NCBI RefSeq assembly: GCF_900177645.1
Contig: NZ_FXAO01000004.1
Coordinates: 219,453 to 283,452 of the forward strand
DNA: 64,000 bases
Reading direction: 5' to 3'
From: Arenibacter troitsensis
GTDB taxonomy: Bacteria > Bacteroidota > Bacteroidia > Flavobacteriales > Flavobacteriaceae
Part shown: positions 8,931-17,913 of the stretch, one piece after another
Numbering within the stretch: the stretch's first letter is position 1
Layout of the letters: the number at the start of each line of letters is the position of its first letter
The notes under the pieces: model-generated
Seen by the model: only the letters and a program-made list of their open reading frames with translations
What the model was told of the DNA's origin: nothing
Database searches by the model: none
Position numbers and translations under genes: made by a program

Positions 8931-9602
8931 GTGGGAAGTAAGAATAAGCTGAAGCGATTCAAGGAGAATGAAACTTTTAGGAATGTAATTCAACCTACTA
9001 GGGAAGAAATCACGAATGGTTCGTTTGCCCTTAAGGGGAAATGGAATGAATTCTTCGGCAATGACAATCCCCTTGTTTTGGAATTGGGCTGTGGTAAAGG
9101 CGAATATACCATTGGGATGGCCAAGCAAAATAAGAACAAAAACTTTATTGGAATAGATATCAAGGGGGCCCGATTTTGGCGTGGGGCCAAAACAGGAATC
9201 GAAGAAAATGTAACCAATGCCACCTTTTTAAGAACCCAGATAGAATTAATTGACGGGCTTTTTGCTCCCGATGAAGTTTCTGAAATCTGGATCACCTTTC
9301 CAGACCCCCAAATTAAATATAAGCGCACCAAGCATAGACTTACCAACGAGGTCTTTTTGGAAAAGTATAAATTGATCATAAAGGAAGATGGTACGGTTAA
9401 TCTAAAGACCGATAGCGAATTTATGCACGGCTATACCTTGGGCCTTTTACACGGTAAAAGTTATGAAGTGCTTTATGCCAATCACGATATATACAAAAAT
9501 GAAGGTAGCCCAAGGGAAGTGCTGGAAATACAGACTTTCTATGAAAAGCAGTATCTTGAAAAGGGAAAACCCATCACCTATATCAAATTTAGAATAAGGT
9601 AA
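8931..9602 (+). CDS. trmB: tRNA (guanine-N7-)-methyltransferase TrmB
   Basis: The frame opens with GTG at 8931 and gives 223 residues, the usual size. The SAM site reads VLELGCGKGEYTIGMA (residues 49-64), and the family signature ITFPDPQIKYKRTKHRLT is present near residue 122, including the PDPWxKxRHxKRR-like loop. The enzyme methylates G46 in the variable loop of tRNAs. It is followed after three bases by a LysE-family gene and then an alkyltransferase-like gene, so the three probably share a transcript. The functional assignment is firm. Confidence 0.93.
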   Translation: MGSKNKLKRFKENETFRNVIQPTREEITNGSFALKGKWNEFFGNDNPLVLELGCGKGEYTIGMAKQNKNKNFIGIDIKGARFWRGAKTGIEENVTNATFLRTQIELIDGLFAPDEVSEIWITFPDPQIKYKRTKHRLTNEVFLEKYKLIIKEDGTVNLKTDSEFMHGYTLGLLHGKSYEVLYANHDIYKNEGSPREVLEIQTFYEKQYLEKGKPITYIKFRIR

Positions 9603-9605
9603 ACC

Positions 9606-10235
9606 ATGGAGCATTTGCTTACCCTTTTTTTTGCTACTTTTTCAGCGGCCTTTATGGCCACGGTACCACCGGGCCTATTGAATATGAACGCCGCCAAGAT
9701 AAGTGTGGAAAAGGGCAAGACCAACGGAATTATTTTTAGTCTTGGGGTATCTACCATGATCATTATTCAGGCCTATATTTCAGTGCTGATTTCCAAATTT
9801 CTATTCAAGAACCCCGAAATTATAGATCTGCTCTTAAAAATTGCCCTTATTGTCTTCGCTTTCTTTGCCATCTACTTCTTTGTAAAAGCCAAGAAAAAAA
9901 AGCTGAATCGACCAAAAATTGTCAAGGTAAGCAAGAAAAACAGTTTCTTTAAAGGGATATTGTTAGCCGGACTAAATTTATTGACCATCCCTTATTACAG
10001 TGGATTGAATGCCATGTGGAACGCTTCGGGATGGATACAATTCCAATTCCGCGATATAGCTACATTTATCCTCGCTGCCGGCTTTGGCACGTTTACGGTA
10101 CTCTATCTGTACACGGTCTACTTCACCAAATTGGAGACCAAAAACAATGGATTTTCAAAAAATTCCAATTATATCTTAAGTGCCTTAATGATGCTGTTAT
10201 TGGTTATTACCTTAATTCGTATTTTTTATACCTGA
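9606..10235 (+). CDS. LysE family exporter
   Basis: The 209-residue protein has six hydrophobic segments, typical of LysE/RhtB exporters of amino acids. The N-terminal TVPPGLLNMNAAKISVEKG sequence corresponds to the family's conserved PGP region. A basic loop (KAKKKKLNRPKIVK) around residues 97-110 would face the cytoplasm. Its stop codon overlaps the next start as TGATG, showing translational coupling. Substrate specificity cannot be read from the sequence. Confidence 0.85.
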   Translation: MEHLLTLFFATFSAAFMATVPPGLLNMNAAKISVEKGKTNGIIFSLGVSTMIIIQAYISVLISKFLFKNPEIIDLLLKIALIVFAFFAIYFFVKAKKKKLNRPKIVKVSKKNSFFKGILLAGLNLLTIPYYSGLNAMWNASGWIQFQFRDIATFILAAGFGTFTVLYLYTVYFTKLETKNNGFSKNSNYILSALMMLLLVITLIRIFYT

Positions 10236-10570
10236 TGAAACCCGAAAATGAAAACTTCTTTGAAAAAGTATATGCCGTTGCCAGGCAAATACCATATGGG
10301 CGGGTTACCTCTTATGGTGCCATTGCCAAATATCTAGGAACCGCCAGAAGTGCGAGAATGGTGGGCTGGGCCATGAACGGCTCCCATAAAATTGGAGATA
10401 TCCCCGCCCATAGGGTGGTTAACCGAAAAGGGTTATTAACTGGAAAACATCATTTTGACGGTACCAATTTAATGCAGCAGTTATTGGAAAATGAAGGAAT
10501 AAAAGTAGTGGATAATCAAATCATGGATTTTGAAAATCTCTTTTGGGATCCTTGGAAGGAATTACAGTAA
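10235..10570 (+). CDS. Alkyltransferase-like protein (MGMT family, no acceptor cysteine)
   Basis: I start the gene at the ATG at 10235, overlapping the LysE stop as TGATG, because homology to the MGMT DNA-binding domain begins right there (FFEKVYAVARQIPYGRVTSYG). The product is 111 residues. The motif that holds the alkyl-acceptor cysteine in methyltransferases (PCHRV) reads PAHRVV here, so the protein cannot accept an alkyl group. This is the hallmark of ATL proteins, which bind O6-alkylguanine and hand the lesion to nucleotide excision repair. The conserved arginine finger region (ARSARMVGWAMN) is present. Confidence 0.9.
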   Translation: MKPENENFFEKVYAVARQIPYGRVTSYGAIAKYLGTARSARMVGWAMNGSHKIGDIPAHRVVNRKGLLTGKHHFDGTNLMQQLLENEGIKVVDNQIMDFENLFWDPWKELQ

Positions 10571-10682
10571 TTTTCTCTAATACAATTACCAATAATTATG
10601 GATAATTCCCACCTTATAGAGGATACTTATCGCCTTATTTTACTTTTCAATTACCTTCCTTCCTAATCTCGCTCCTAAGCCC

Positions 10683-10690
10683 TATCTTTG
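10683..10690 (+). promoter_or_regulatory. Bacteroidota-type -7 promoter element for mrp
   Basis: The octamer TATCTTTG matches the TAnnTTTG -7 consensus of Bacteroidota housekeeping promoters. It lies 47 bases before the mrp start codon. I see no clear TTG at the -33 position, so the call rests on one element. Confidence 0.45.
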
Positions 10691-10736
10691 TAATTTAGAA
10701 TCAGTTTTAATAATGACTGAATAAGAATGGTTTAGG

Positions 10737-11879
10737 ATGAAATTAGACAAGAAAGACATACTTAAAGCCCTAGAAAACATCACTGTCCCAGGAGAAGGAC
10801 AGAATATGGTAGAAAGTGGCGCGGTTAAAAATATTATGGTTTTTGGAGACGAGGTAGTTGTTGATATTACCATTTCCAACCCAAGTTTACAGGCACGAAA
10901 GAAAACCGAGGTGGAGATTTTGAAGGTGATACACGACAAGGTGTACAACAAGGCCAAGATAACCGTGAACGTAAAAGTTGATGCTCCCGCTGCCAAGCCC
11001 AAAACCAATGAGATAAAAGGGAAACCCATTCCAGGCATTAAAAATATTATTGCTGTTGCTTCTGGAAAAGGAGGGGTAGGAAAGTCAACGGTCACAGCAA
11101 ATTTGGCCGTCACCTTAGCCAAAATGGGATTTAAGGTGGGACTATTGGATGCGGACATTTATGGTCCTTCCATGCCCATCATGTTCGATGTTGCCCAAGA
11201 AAAACCCTTGGCAGTAAATATTGAAGGAAAATCCAAAATGAAGCCCATAGAAAATTATGGCGTAAAACTCCTATCCATTGGTTTTTTCACCCAACCCAAT
11301 CAGGCGGTAATCTGGAGGGGTCCCATGGCTGCCAAAGCGCTCAACCAAATGATTTTTGATGCCCATTGGGGTGAGTTGGACTTTATGTTGCTGGATCTTC
11401 CTCCTGGAACGGGGGATATACATTTAAGCATTATGCAATCCTTACCAATTACAGGTGCAGTGGTAGTAAGCACGCCACAGGAAGTAGCCTTGGCAGATGC
11501 CCGTAAAGGTGTGGCCATGTTCCAACAAGATTCCATTAATGTACCGGTGCTGGGAATCGTAGAAAATATGGCGTATTTTACACCAGAAGAATTGCCCAAC
11601 AACAAATATTATATTTTTGGAAAAGAAGGTGCCAAGCATTTGTCAGAAGATTTAAATGTTCCTTTTTTGGGAGAGATACCTTTGGTACAAAGCATTAGGG
11701 AGGCAGGTGATGTAGGAAGGCCGGCGGCACTGCAAACTGCAACGGCAATTGAAACCGCCTTTGAGGAACTTACTAAAAATGTAGTTCGGGAAGTGGTGGA
11801 TAGAAACAAAAGCTTACCTCCAACGGAGGCTATTAAAATAACTACAATGGCAGGTTGTTCGGCTGTTAAAAAGAAGTAA
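10737..11879 (+). CDS. Mrp/ApbC-type iron-sulfur cluster carrier ATPase
   Basis: The 380-residue protein has an N-terminal MIP18-like domain (about residues 1-80), a linker, and a ParA/MinD-like ATPase with the deviant P-loop SGKGGVGKST at 109-118. Switch motifs DADIYGPSMP and DLPPGTGD follow. Mrp proteins carry [4Fe-4S] clusters to apoproteins. The CxxC that most bacterial homologues have after the NM[AS]YF motif is absent here: the segment reads AYFTPEELPNNKYYIFG. The only cysteine in the whole protein is near the C-terminus (AGCSAV). The NifU-like gene starts two bases after the stop, so the pair is an operon and probably a functional unit. Confidence 0.9.
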   Translation: MKLDKKDILKALENITVPGEGQNMVESGAVKNIMVFGDEVVVDITISNPSLQARKKTEVEILKVIHDKVYNKAKITVNVKVDAPAAKPKTNEIKGKPIPGIKNIIAVASGKGGVGKSTVTANLAVTLAKMGFKVGLLDADIYGPSMPIMFDVAQEKPLAVNIEGKSKMKPIENYGVKLLSIGFFTQPNQAVIWRGPMAAKALNQMIFDAHWGELDFMLLDLPPGTGDIHLSIMQSLPITGAVVVSTPQEVALADARKGVAMFQQDSINVPVLGIVENMAYFTPEELPNNKYYIFGKEGAKHLSEDLNVPFLGEIPLVQSIREAGDVGRPAALQTATAIETAFEELTKNVVREVVDRNKSLPPTEAIKITTMAGCSAVKKK

Positions 11880-11881
11880 TT

Positions 11882-12124
11882 ATGACATCTATTGAACTTA
11901 AAAACAACGTTGAAAAGGCATTGGAGGAAATCCGTCCTTTTTTGCAAAGTGATGGAGGGGATATTTCCCTAATTTCCATAGACAATGATAATTCGGTCAA
12001 GGTAAAATTGGAAGGGGCCTGTGTAGGCTGTTCGGTAAACCAAATGACCCTGAAAAGTGGCGTGGAAATGACCATAAAAAAATATGCCCCACAAATTCAA
12101 GAGGTCATAAATGTGGTTCAGTAA
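11882..12124 (+). CDS. NifU-like iron-sulfur scaffold protein (C-terminal NifU domain)
   Basis: This 80-residue protein consists only of the NifU C-terminal domain, with the cluster-binding CVGCS motif at residues 42-46. The preceding RPFLQSDGGD segment is also typical. Proteins of this type assemble or carry [4Fe-4S] clusters. The start lies two bases after the mrp stop, so the two genes are co-expressed. The neighbouring Mrp lacks its CxxC, so this protein may supply the cysteines for the cluster; that is inference. Confidence 0.92.
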   Translation: MTSIELKNNVEKALEEIRPFLQSDGGDISLISIDNDNSVKVKLEGACVGCSVNQMTLKSGVEMTIKKYAPQIQEVINVVQ

Positions 12125-12193
12125 CCTGACTATTATCATAATCCAATCCTAATTCCTTTTATAGTTTTGTAGCTATTTTAAGTTCTTTTTTCC

Positions 12194-13252
12194 ATGATTA
12201 AAACAGATATTCTGATTATAGGTGCAGGCCCAACCGGTCTTTTTGCGGTTTTTGAAGCAGGCCTGTTGCAGCTGAAATGCCATCTAATAGACGCCTTGCC
12301 ACAGGCAGGTGGCCAATGTTCCGAAATATATCCAAAAAAGCCTATTTACGATATCCCGGGATTCCCAGAAGTACTGGCAGGTGATCTGGTCAATAACCTT
12401 ATGGAGCAGATAAAAGCCTTCCAACCAGGATTTACTTTAGGGGAGCGGGCAAATACTATTGAAAAATTGGAAGACGGCACCTTTTTGGTAACCACCAATA
12501 AGGGCACCAAGCACAATGCCCCAATCGTGGCCATTGCTGGAGGCCTTGGCAGTTTTGAACCAAGAAAACCCTTAATAGACAAAATAAAGGATTATGAAGA
12601 CAAGGGTGTGGCCTATTTTATAAAGGATCCAGAAGTTTATCGCAATAAAAAAGTTCTGATTGCCGGCGGAGGCGATTCTGCCCTGGACTGGAGTATCTTT
12701 TTGGCCGATGTTGCCTCGGAAGTAACCTTGGTACACAGAAGAAATGAGTTTAGAGGTGCTTTGGATTCTGTTGAGAAGGTACAATCCTTAAAAAATCTTG
12801 GAAAAATAAACCTTATTACCCCCGCCGAAGTGGTGGGCCTAAAGGGATCCGGTAAATTAGAGGCCGTGGTGATCAACAAAACCGGCGATGAGGACGAAGA
12901 AATCACCAAGGATATAGATTATTTCATCCCCTTGTTCGGGTTATCGCCCAAGCTGGGGCCTATAGCGGATTGGGGATTGGAAATTGAAAAGAATGCCATA
13001 AAGGTGGATACTTTCGATTACCAGACCAATATTCCTGGTATTTATGCCATTGGGGACGTAAATACCTATCCCGGAAAACTAAAATTGATCCTTTGCGGTT
13101 TTCACGAGGCAACCCTGATGTGCCAAAGTGCCTATCAACGTATTTTCCCGGACAAAAAATATGTGATGAAATATACCACCGTTGGCGGTGTATCCGGGTT
13201 TGATGGAAGTAAAAAGGAAGCCCCTAAAGCCGTAGTGAAGTCCATTGATTAA
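12194..13252 (+). CDS. Ferredoxin-NADP reductase (thioredoxin-reductase-like type)
   Basis: The 352-residue flavoprotein has an FAD motif IIGAGPTGLFAVFEAG at residues 8-23 and an NADPH motif IAGGGDSALDW near residue 156. It lacks the CxxC redox pair of thioredoxin reductases: the segment after the second motif has no CATC. This combination is that of the YumC-type ferredoxin/flavodoxin-NADP reductases. It transfers electrons between NADPH and ferredoxin. A [2Fe-2S] ferredoxin gene follows 70 bases downstream and is the likely partner. Confidence 0.9.
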   Translation: MIKTDILIIGAGPTGLFAVFEAGLLQLKCHLIDALPQAGGQCSEIYPKKPIYDIPGFPEVLAGDLVNNLMEQIKAFQPGFTLGERANTIEKLEDGTFLVTTNKGTKHNAPIVAIAGGLGSFEPRKPLIDKIKDYEDKGVAYFIKDPEVYRNKKVLIAGGGDSALDWSIFLADVASEVTLVHRRNEFRGALDSVEKVQSLKNLGKINLITPAEVVGLKGSGKLEAVVINKTGDEDEEITKDIDYFIPLFGLSPKLGPIADWGLEIEKNAIKVDTFDYQTNIPGIYAIGDVNTYPGKLKLILCGFHEATLMCQSAYQRIFPDKKYVMKYTTVGGVSGFDGSKKEAPKAVVKSID

Positions 13253-13322
13253 AAAAAACAACCAAATCCTAAAGTAAATCCCTTAAATTTGCTGGCTATT
13301 AGCAAAAAAGAATATTTCTGGC

Positions 13323-13655
13323 ATGAGCGATGATGTTAAAATAAAAATTAAGGACAGGGATGGGGTTATACACGAGGTAGATGCACCCACGGATATGAAT
13401 ATGAACCTTATGGAGATAGTTCGTTCCTACGAACTTGCCCCCGAAGGAACCATTGGGATATGTGGCGGTATGGCCATGTGCGCTTCTTGCCAATGCTACA
13501 TAGAGTCCGACCACCAATTGCCCGAGATGTCCGATGATGAGGACGCCATGCTTGCCGAAGCCTTCCATGTAAAGGATAACAGCCGCCTAGGCTGCCAAAT
13601 CCATATCACTGAGGATTTGGAAGGCTTGGAAGTGGAGTTGGCCCCTGAGAGCTAA
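13323..13655 (+). CDS. [2Fe-2S] ferredoxin (adrenodoxin type)
   Basis: This 110-residue ferredoxin has the cluster ligands in ICGGMAMCASCQC (CX5CX2C) and a fourth cysteine in RLGCQI, as in adrenodoxin- and putidaredoxin-type proteins. It starts 70 bases after the ferredoxin-NADP reductase on the same strand. A TAAATTTG -7-like element at 13284-13291 suggests that it also has its own promoter. It probably donates electrons to a cytochrome P450, an oxygenase or Fe-S assembly. No such client enzyme is in the window. Confidence 0.92.
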   Translation: MSDDVKIKIKDRDGVIHEVDAPTDMNMNLMEIVRSYELAPEGTIGICGGMAMCASCQCYIESDHQLPEMSDDEDAMLAEAFHVKDNSRLGCQIHITEDLEGLEVELAPES

Positions 13656-13797
13656 TAATCATAGTTTACATAAATCTTCAAGATTATTGTACACTATATT
13701 TGCCCCAGCCTATGATTAAAAGTATTGTAGCGCGGTGGGCAGTTAACTTTAAATACCCAAAAATATCAGCACAGGTTTCAAATATTTAATATAGAAA

Positions 13798-15534
13798 TTA
13801 AATCCTCGCCTGATAGGTAAATAGGTTATAGTATCGTCCTTCTTTGGCTATTAGTTCATCATGAGTGCCCTTTTCCGCAATCCTACCATCTTCTATTACA
13901 AGAATCTGGTTGGCTTTCCTTATGGTACTCAATCTGTGGGCAATGACAAAAGTAGTCCTTCCTGCGGTTAGGGTGGCCAAACTTTTTTGAATCAGGGCCT
14001 CACTTTCCGTATCCAAATTGGAAGTAGCTTCGTCCAATATCAAAATTTTTGGATTGGCCAGAACGGCTCTGGCTATAGCAATACGTTGCCGCTGTCCGCC
14101 AGAAAGCTTCACTCCGCGTTCCCCAATTAGAGTGTCCAACCCTTTTTCAAACCTATCGGTGAATTCATCCACATAAGCGGCCTTAACGGCTTTTATCAAT
14201 TCATTCTCCGTTGCATTGGGCCTGGGGAACATTATATTTTCCCTAATGGTACCCTCAAACAAAAATTCGTCTTGCAGAACAACTCCTAAATTCCGACGAT
14301 AACTGCTCAAATCAACTTTGGAAAGATCCTGGCCATCTACGGTAATGGTCCCGGAAAGCGGGTTTAAAAAAGTAGCCGCCAAACCGGCTATGGTAGATTT
14401 TCCTGAACCGGAGCTACCCACTAGGGCTACCACATTGCCCGACTTTACTTCAAAACTAACATTGTGCAATACATCCTTATCCTCCTCATAGGCAAAAGAA
14501 ACATCATTAAAGGCTATATCTCCCTTGATGCTTTCCAGAACAATTGTTCTTTCCTCTTCATTGGCCTCCGGGGTCATATTCATGAGTTCTTCCGTACGGT
14601 CCAGTCCTGCAAGTGCCTCTGTAAGCTGACTCCCTATATTGCTCATTTGTACAATAGGTGCAATCATGATACCCAAAACAAAGGTAAAGGACAAGAAATC
14701 CCCAAGGCTCAAGCCTTCGTACATTATTTTATACCCACCAATCCCCATAATTCCTGTAGTGGCAATTCCTATAAGAAAAGTGGATGAACTGGTCATAAAA
14801 GCCGTTGCCGTTAGGCTCTTTTTTACATTTTGAAACAACAACTCCACTCCATTCTCAAAAACCTTTGTTTCCTGTTCCTCTGCATTGAAACCTTTAATGA
14901 CCCTAATTCCACTCAGGGTTTCTGTTAGCCTCCCGGTAACCTCGGCATTTATTTTTCCCCTATTTCTAAAAATAGGCCTGATAATCTTAAAGGCCTTTAA
15001 GGCTATAAAGGCAAAAATGGCCAAAGGAATAAAGGTAAAGAAGGTCATAGACGGACTAATCCACAACATGTAAACCAAGGCACCTATTGCCGTTATACTT
15101 CCTCCTACCAATTGGACCAACCCTGTACCGATAAGGTTTCTTACCCCCTCCACGTCCGACATTATGCGTGAGACCAAAGCCCCTGATTTTGCATTATCGA
15201 AAAAACGGATGGGCAGTGAGAGCACTTTCTTCTGTACCTGTGCCCTTAGCTCGGAAATAAGGTATTGTGCCTGTACACTCAAAATTTTTGTCAACAAAAA
15301 GGAGGTTACGGCCCTTACCAAAATGGACAGTATTACCAAACCGACCAATATTTTGAGCATGGTCATATCCTTGTTTGGAATTACATCGTCCATAAAATAT
15401 TTTAGGGAGATTGGTCCCACAAAATTTGCAGCATTGCTTATAACGATCAGGAACAGCCCTATAAAAACCAAATTACGCCGTGGCCAAATTATTGTTTTAA
15501 ATGCGGTAAGAATACTAACTTTTTTATCGGACAT
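13798..15534 (-). CDS. ABC exporter, fused permease and ATPase (MsbA/BmrA type)
   Basis: The 578-residue half-transporter has an N-terminal six-helix domain (to about residue 320) and a C-terminal ATPase. The ATPase has Walker A GSSGSGKST, signature LSGGQRQRIAIARA, Walker B ILILDEATS and the H-loop IAHRLST. It works as a homodimer that exports lipids, lipopeptides or drugs. The gene is not in an operon: it faces the ferredoxin gene and is 172 bases from the SGNH gene. Substrate cannot be assigned. Confidence 0.92.
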   Translation of the reverse strand: MSDKKVSILTAFKTIIWPRRNLVFIGLFLIVISNAANFVGPISLKYFMDDVIPNKDMTMLKILVGLVILSILVRAVTSFLLTKILSVQAQYLISELRAQVQKKVLSLPIRFFDNAKSGALVSRIMSDVEGVRNLIGTGLVQLVGGSITAIGALVYMLWISPSMTFFTFIPLAIFAFIALKAFKIIRPIFRNRGKINAEVTGRLTETLSGIRVIKGFNAEEQETKVFENGVELLFQNVKKSLTATAFMTSSSTFLIGIATTGIMGIGGYKIMYEGLSLGDFLSFTFVLGIMIAPIVQMSNIGSQLTEALAGLDRTEELMNMTPEANEEERTIVLESIKGDIAFNDVSFAYEEDKDVLHNVSFEVKSGNVVALVGSSGSGKSTIAGLAATFLNPLSGTITVDGQDLSKVDLSSYRRNLGVVLQDEFLFEGTIRENIMFPRPNATENELIKAVKAAYVDEFTDRFEKGLDTLIGERGVKLSGGQRQRIAIARAVLANPKILILDEATSNLDTESEALIQKSLATLTAGRTTFVIAHRLSTIRKANQILVIEDGRIAEKGTHDELIAKEGRYYNLFTYQARI

Positions 15535-15705
15535 TAGAAATTATATTTTGATCGAGGGGTTTTACAAGGTATAAAAGTAAGTAAAGTTATTGGTAGGCAA
15601 ACCATCAAACTTCCTTCGGTACTGCTTAATTATAGCCTACAGCCATCCTTAAAAATGGGAAAATTTCCTAAGACTTCATCGCAAATTTAATTTAATGGAA
15701 TAGTC

Positions 15706-16467
15706 CTAATCAAAAATAGGAAGTACTACGGGGTATAATTCATCTACAAATCGCTTATAGGCCTCCCCTGAAGGATGAAGGCCATCCCCTGCTACTAAAT
15801 CAGGATTGGTCAATCCATGTCGTGTTATGTCCGTAATATATACAAAAGGAACTCCGTTCTGCAAAGCTGTAGCCTTTGCAAAGGCATTGTATTCATCAAT
15901 TTCTTGGGAAATTTTATCGGTATTTCTACCAGCCGCAAAAGGGGTATAGGCATAATCTGGAATGGAAATAACAACAACATTTTTAGGGTTGCCGTAAGCC
16001 AAGTCAATAGCCCGTTGCAGAAGTAGGGGAAACTCCTTGGTATATATACTAAATCTTTTACCTTGGTATTGGTTATTGACCCCTATCAAAAGGGTTACCA
16101 AGTCATAGCTAGGCAACAAGGTTCCTCTGTTGATGGCATCCAATAAATTATCTGTGCGCCATCCTGTAACGGCAATAATTTCGGTATTGACAGTTACTTT
16201 TAATGCCTGCTCCAATCTATCCTTTAATTGGTTTGGAAAGCTTTCTGCACTGGTAACGCTTGCACCAATGGTATAACTATCCCCCAAGGCCAAATAATTA
16301 TAGGTCCCCGATTCATTTAAATGTGGTCCGGCCGATTCATTGGTAATGTTCGTAGTAGGCCCTGTTTCCAAAATATTGTCCACGGAAGGTTCCATAGAGG
16401 ACAACTCCCTTTCTTGGGAACATCCAAAGAAAACAATGCCAATGACAAATAACAATGATAACCGCAT
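15706..16467 (-). CDS. SGNH/GDSL-family lipoprotein hydrolase
   Basis: I use the ATG at 16465-16467; a TTG one codon earlier would add one residue. The signal peptide ends in a lipobox (VIGIVFFGC), so this is a lipoprotein. The SGNH catalytic blocks are clear: ALGDSYTIG (nucleophile Ser), a glycine block around TGWRTDN, GVNNQYQ (Asn), and GDGLHPSGEAY (Asp and His). Enzymes of this fold are esterases, lipases or acetyl-esterases. It is probably anchored in the outer or inner membrane. The substrate is unknown. Confidence 0.88.
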   Translation of the reverse strand: MRLSLLFVIGIVFFGCSQERELSSMEPSVDNILETGPTTNITNESAGPHLNESGTYNYLALGDSYTIGASVTSAESFPNQLKDRLEQALKVTVNTEIIAVTGWRTDNLLDAINRGTLLPSYDLVTLLIGVNNQYQGKRFSIYTKEFPLLLQRAIDLAYGNPKNVVVISIPDYAYTPFAAGRNTDKISQEIDEYNAFAKATALQNGVPFVYITDITRHGLTNPDLVAGDGLHPSGEAYKRFVDELYPVVLPIFD

Positions 16468-16735
16468 CAAAAGTGTTTCATATAATGTACGAAAGAAAGG
16501 GTTAAGAGGTTTACTCCTATTAAAAAAAGATCAAATATAAAACTAACTAAACCACCGCTGTTACCTTAATAATTAAAATTTGGTAAACTTGTCGCAATAG
16601 CGCTTGTGAATTACTTATTTCTTCTAGAATTTCGAAGCAATTTTAAAGAATAAGGGATTAGGATAAGCAATAGGTTTATAATCAATAGATAGTAATATCC
16701 TTTCATTTTGGTCCGTGTTTATGTTACTTATTGAG

Positions 16736-17377
16736 TTATTCCTTTATAATAATTATGGTGGCCTTGGACCCTGTAGATAGATTCCACATATTGGAATGTA
16801 TCAATTTACCTTCATCATCATAAACATTTACTTGGGCCGTATTGGGACCTGACGTACCTTGGTTAAGAGCCTCAAAATCAATTCTATTAAAGCCCTTCTG
16901 CAAATCTAAGTTAATTCCCTTAAAGGAACCTGTTAAAAAAATATTGGGTTCCACCACCTTATCGTTTAGCAATATTCTAACCCTGTCCCCATCTACATAT
17001 TCATGGTCTCGGCAAACAATACCTACAAATTTCCCATTGCTTTTAATATCGCCCAAATACATATTCCCAAAAAACGTAGAAGAGCCCTCTTTTTCCTTTT
17101 CACCAACTTTTGGGTCTATTTTTAAACCATAGCCTGCCTGCACCAATTCCCTGTCCGGAAGCATCTTCACATTTCTGGCGGTAAGGGAATCCCTAAGGTT
17201 GGTAGTAGGTTTCAAGGTAATTATGGACGGCATTTTTAAAGCAGTACCCTGATTTGGGTTTTCGTTGATTCCTCTGTCCCCCTCTATTTTTAGAGGATTG
17301 GTGGTAGGGAGGTCTGTTTGGGACATACCCAACTGCGAAAATAGAAATAGAACGAAAAATAAAAATACTATTCTCAT
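16736..17377 (-). CDS. Secreted protein of unknown function
   Basis: I chose the ATG at 17375-17377, which opens a signal peptide (MRIVFLFFVLFLFSQLGMSQ); the longer frame would place 17 residues before it. The mature protein is about 193 residues. It has a low-complexity Asn/Pro/Gly-rich N-terminal part and a C-terminal beta-rich half (LLNDKVVEPNIFLTGSFKG onward) that reads like an immunoglobulin- or jelly-roll-type domain. I do not recognise a named family. It lies alone between SGNH and DUF779 genes. Confidence 0.75.
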   Translation of the reverse strand: MRIVFLFFVLFLFSQLGMSQTDLPTTNPLKIEGDRGINENPNQGTALKMPSIITLKPTTNLRDSLTARNVKMLPDRELVQAGYGLKIDPKVGEKEKEGSSTFFGNMYLGDIKSNGKFVGIVCRDHEYVDGDRVRILLNDKVVEPNIFLTGSFKGINLDLQKGFNRIDFEALNQGTSGPNTAQVNVYDDEGKLIHSNMWNLSTGSKATIIIIKE

Positions 17378-17469
17378 ATGGCCATTTAAGGTACCTATCA
17401 GTTGCAAAAATATCAAATACCTTGCCATGTGTGGCTAAAATGGTGTTAAATTCGCATGATAACAAAAAA

Positions 17470-17495
17470 CCGGTTTAAGGGCGAGCTTAAACCGG
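17470..17495 (-). terminator. Rho-independent terminator after the DUF779 gene
   Basis: A perfect 10-bp inverted repeat (CCGGTTTAAG / CTTAAACCGG, loop 6) is followed on the minus strand by TTTTTTGTT. It begins 25 bases after the DUF779 stop codon and ends the aldehyde dehydrogenase-DUF779 transcript. Confidence 0.85.
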
Positions 17496-17520
17496 CATTG
17501 ATAATCCAGGGGGAAATCCC

Positions 17521-17895
17521 CTAATTCTTGACTGTATCTACGGGACCCATTTGAAGAAGTTCGTCCTCTGTAAATAAACGGGACTTAATAACAAAGCGCA
17601 ATCCCAGTGGTATTTCCAAGGAAAAACTGGAGCCCCGGCCTTTGGTGACATCTATGGTCAATTGGGTATGTTTCCAATATTCAAATTGATCCTTTGACAT
17701 GTAGAAGGGACAATTTGCAATATCTCCCAGATACACATCGGTTTCATTAAGCATTAATTCCCCTTTTGGAAAACACATAGGCGAAGACCCATCACAACAA
17801 CCACCAGACTGATGGAACATGAGCTCCCCATGTTGGGACTTTAGCTGTTCCAATACCTGCCGTGCATTTTCGGAAATCAATACCCTCTTGACCAT
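17521..17895 (-). CDS. DUF779 protein
   Basis: The 124-residue protein is recognised as DUF779 by its HQSGGCCDGSSPMCFP segment (residues 28-43), a cysteine-rich stretch with a CC pair and a third cysteine. It is typically encoded next to acetaldehyde-type aldehyde dehydrogenases, and here the dehydrogenase ends 18 bases upstream. The cysteines suggest metal binding or protection of the enzyme, but no activity has been proven. It should be co-transcribed with the dehydrogenase. Confidence 0.88.
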   Translation of the reverse strand: MVKRVLISENARQVLEQLKSQHGELMFHQSGGCCDGSSPMCFPKGELMLNETDVYLGDIANCPFYMSKDQFEYWKHTQLTIDVTKGRGSSFSLEIPLGLRFVIKSRLFTEDELLQMGPVDTVKN

Positions 17896-17913
17896 ATTAT
17901 ATTGCTTTAATTC

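Noticed and set aside
8931-10570. Operon linking trmB, a LysE exporter and ATL as one repair or stress pathway
   Set aside because: Spacing is consistent with co-transcription, but the functions differ and I have no evidence for a shared role.
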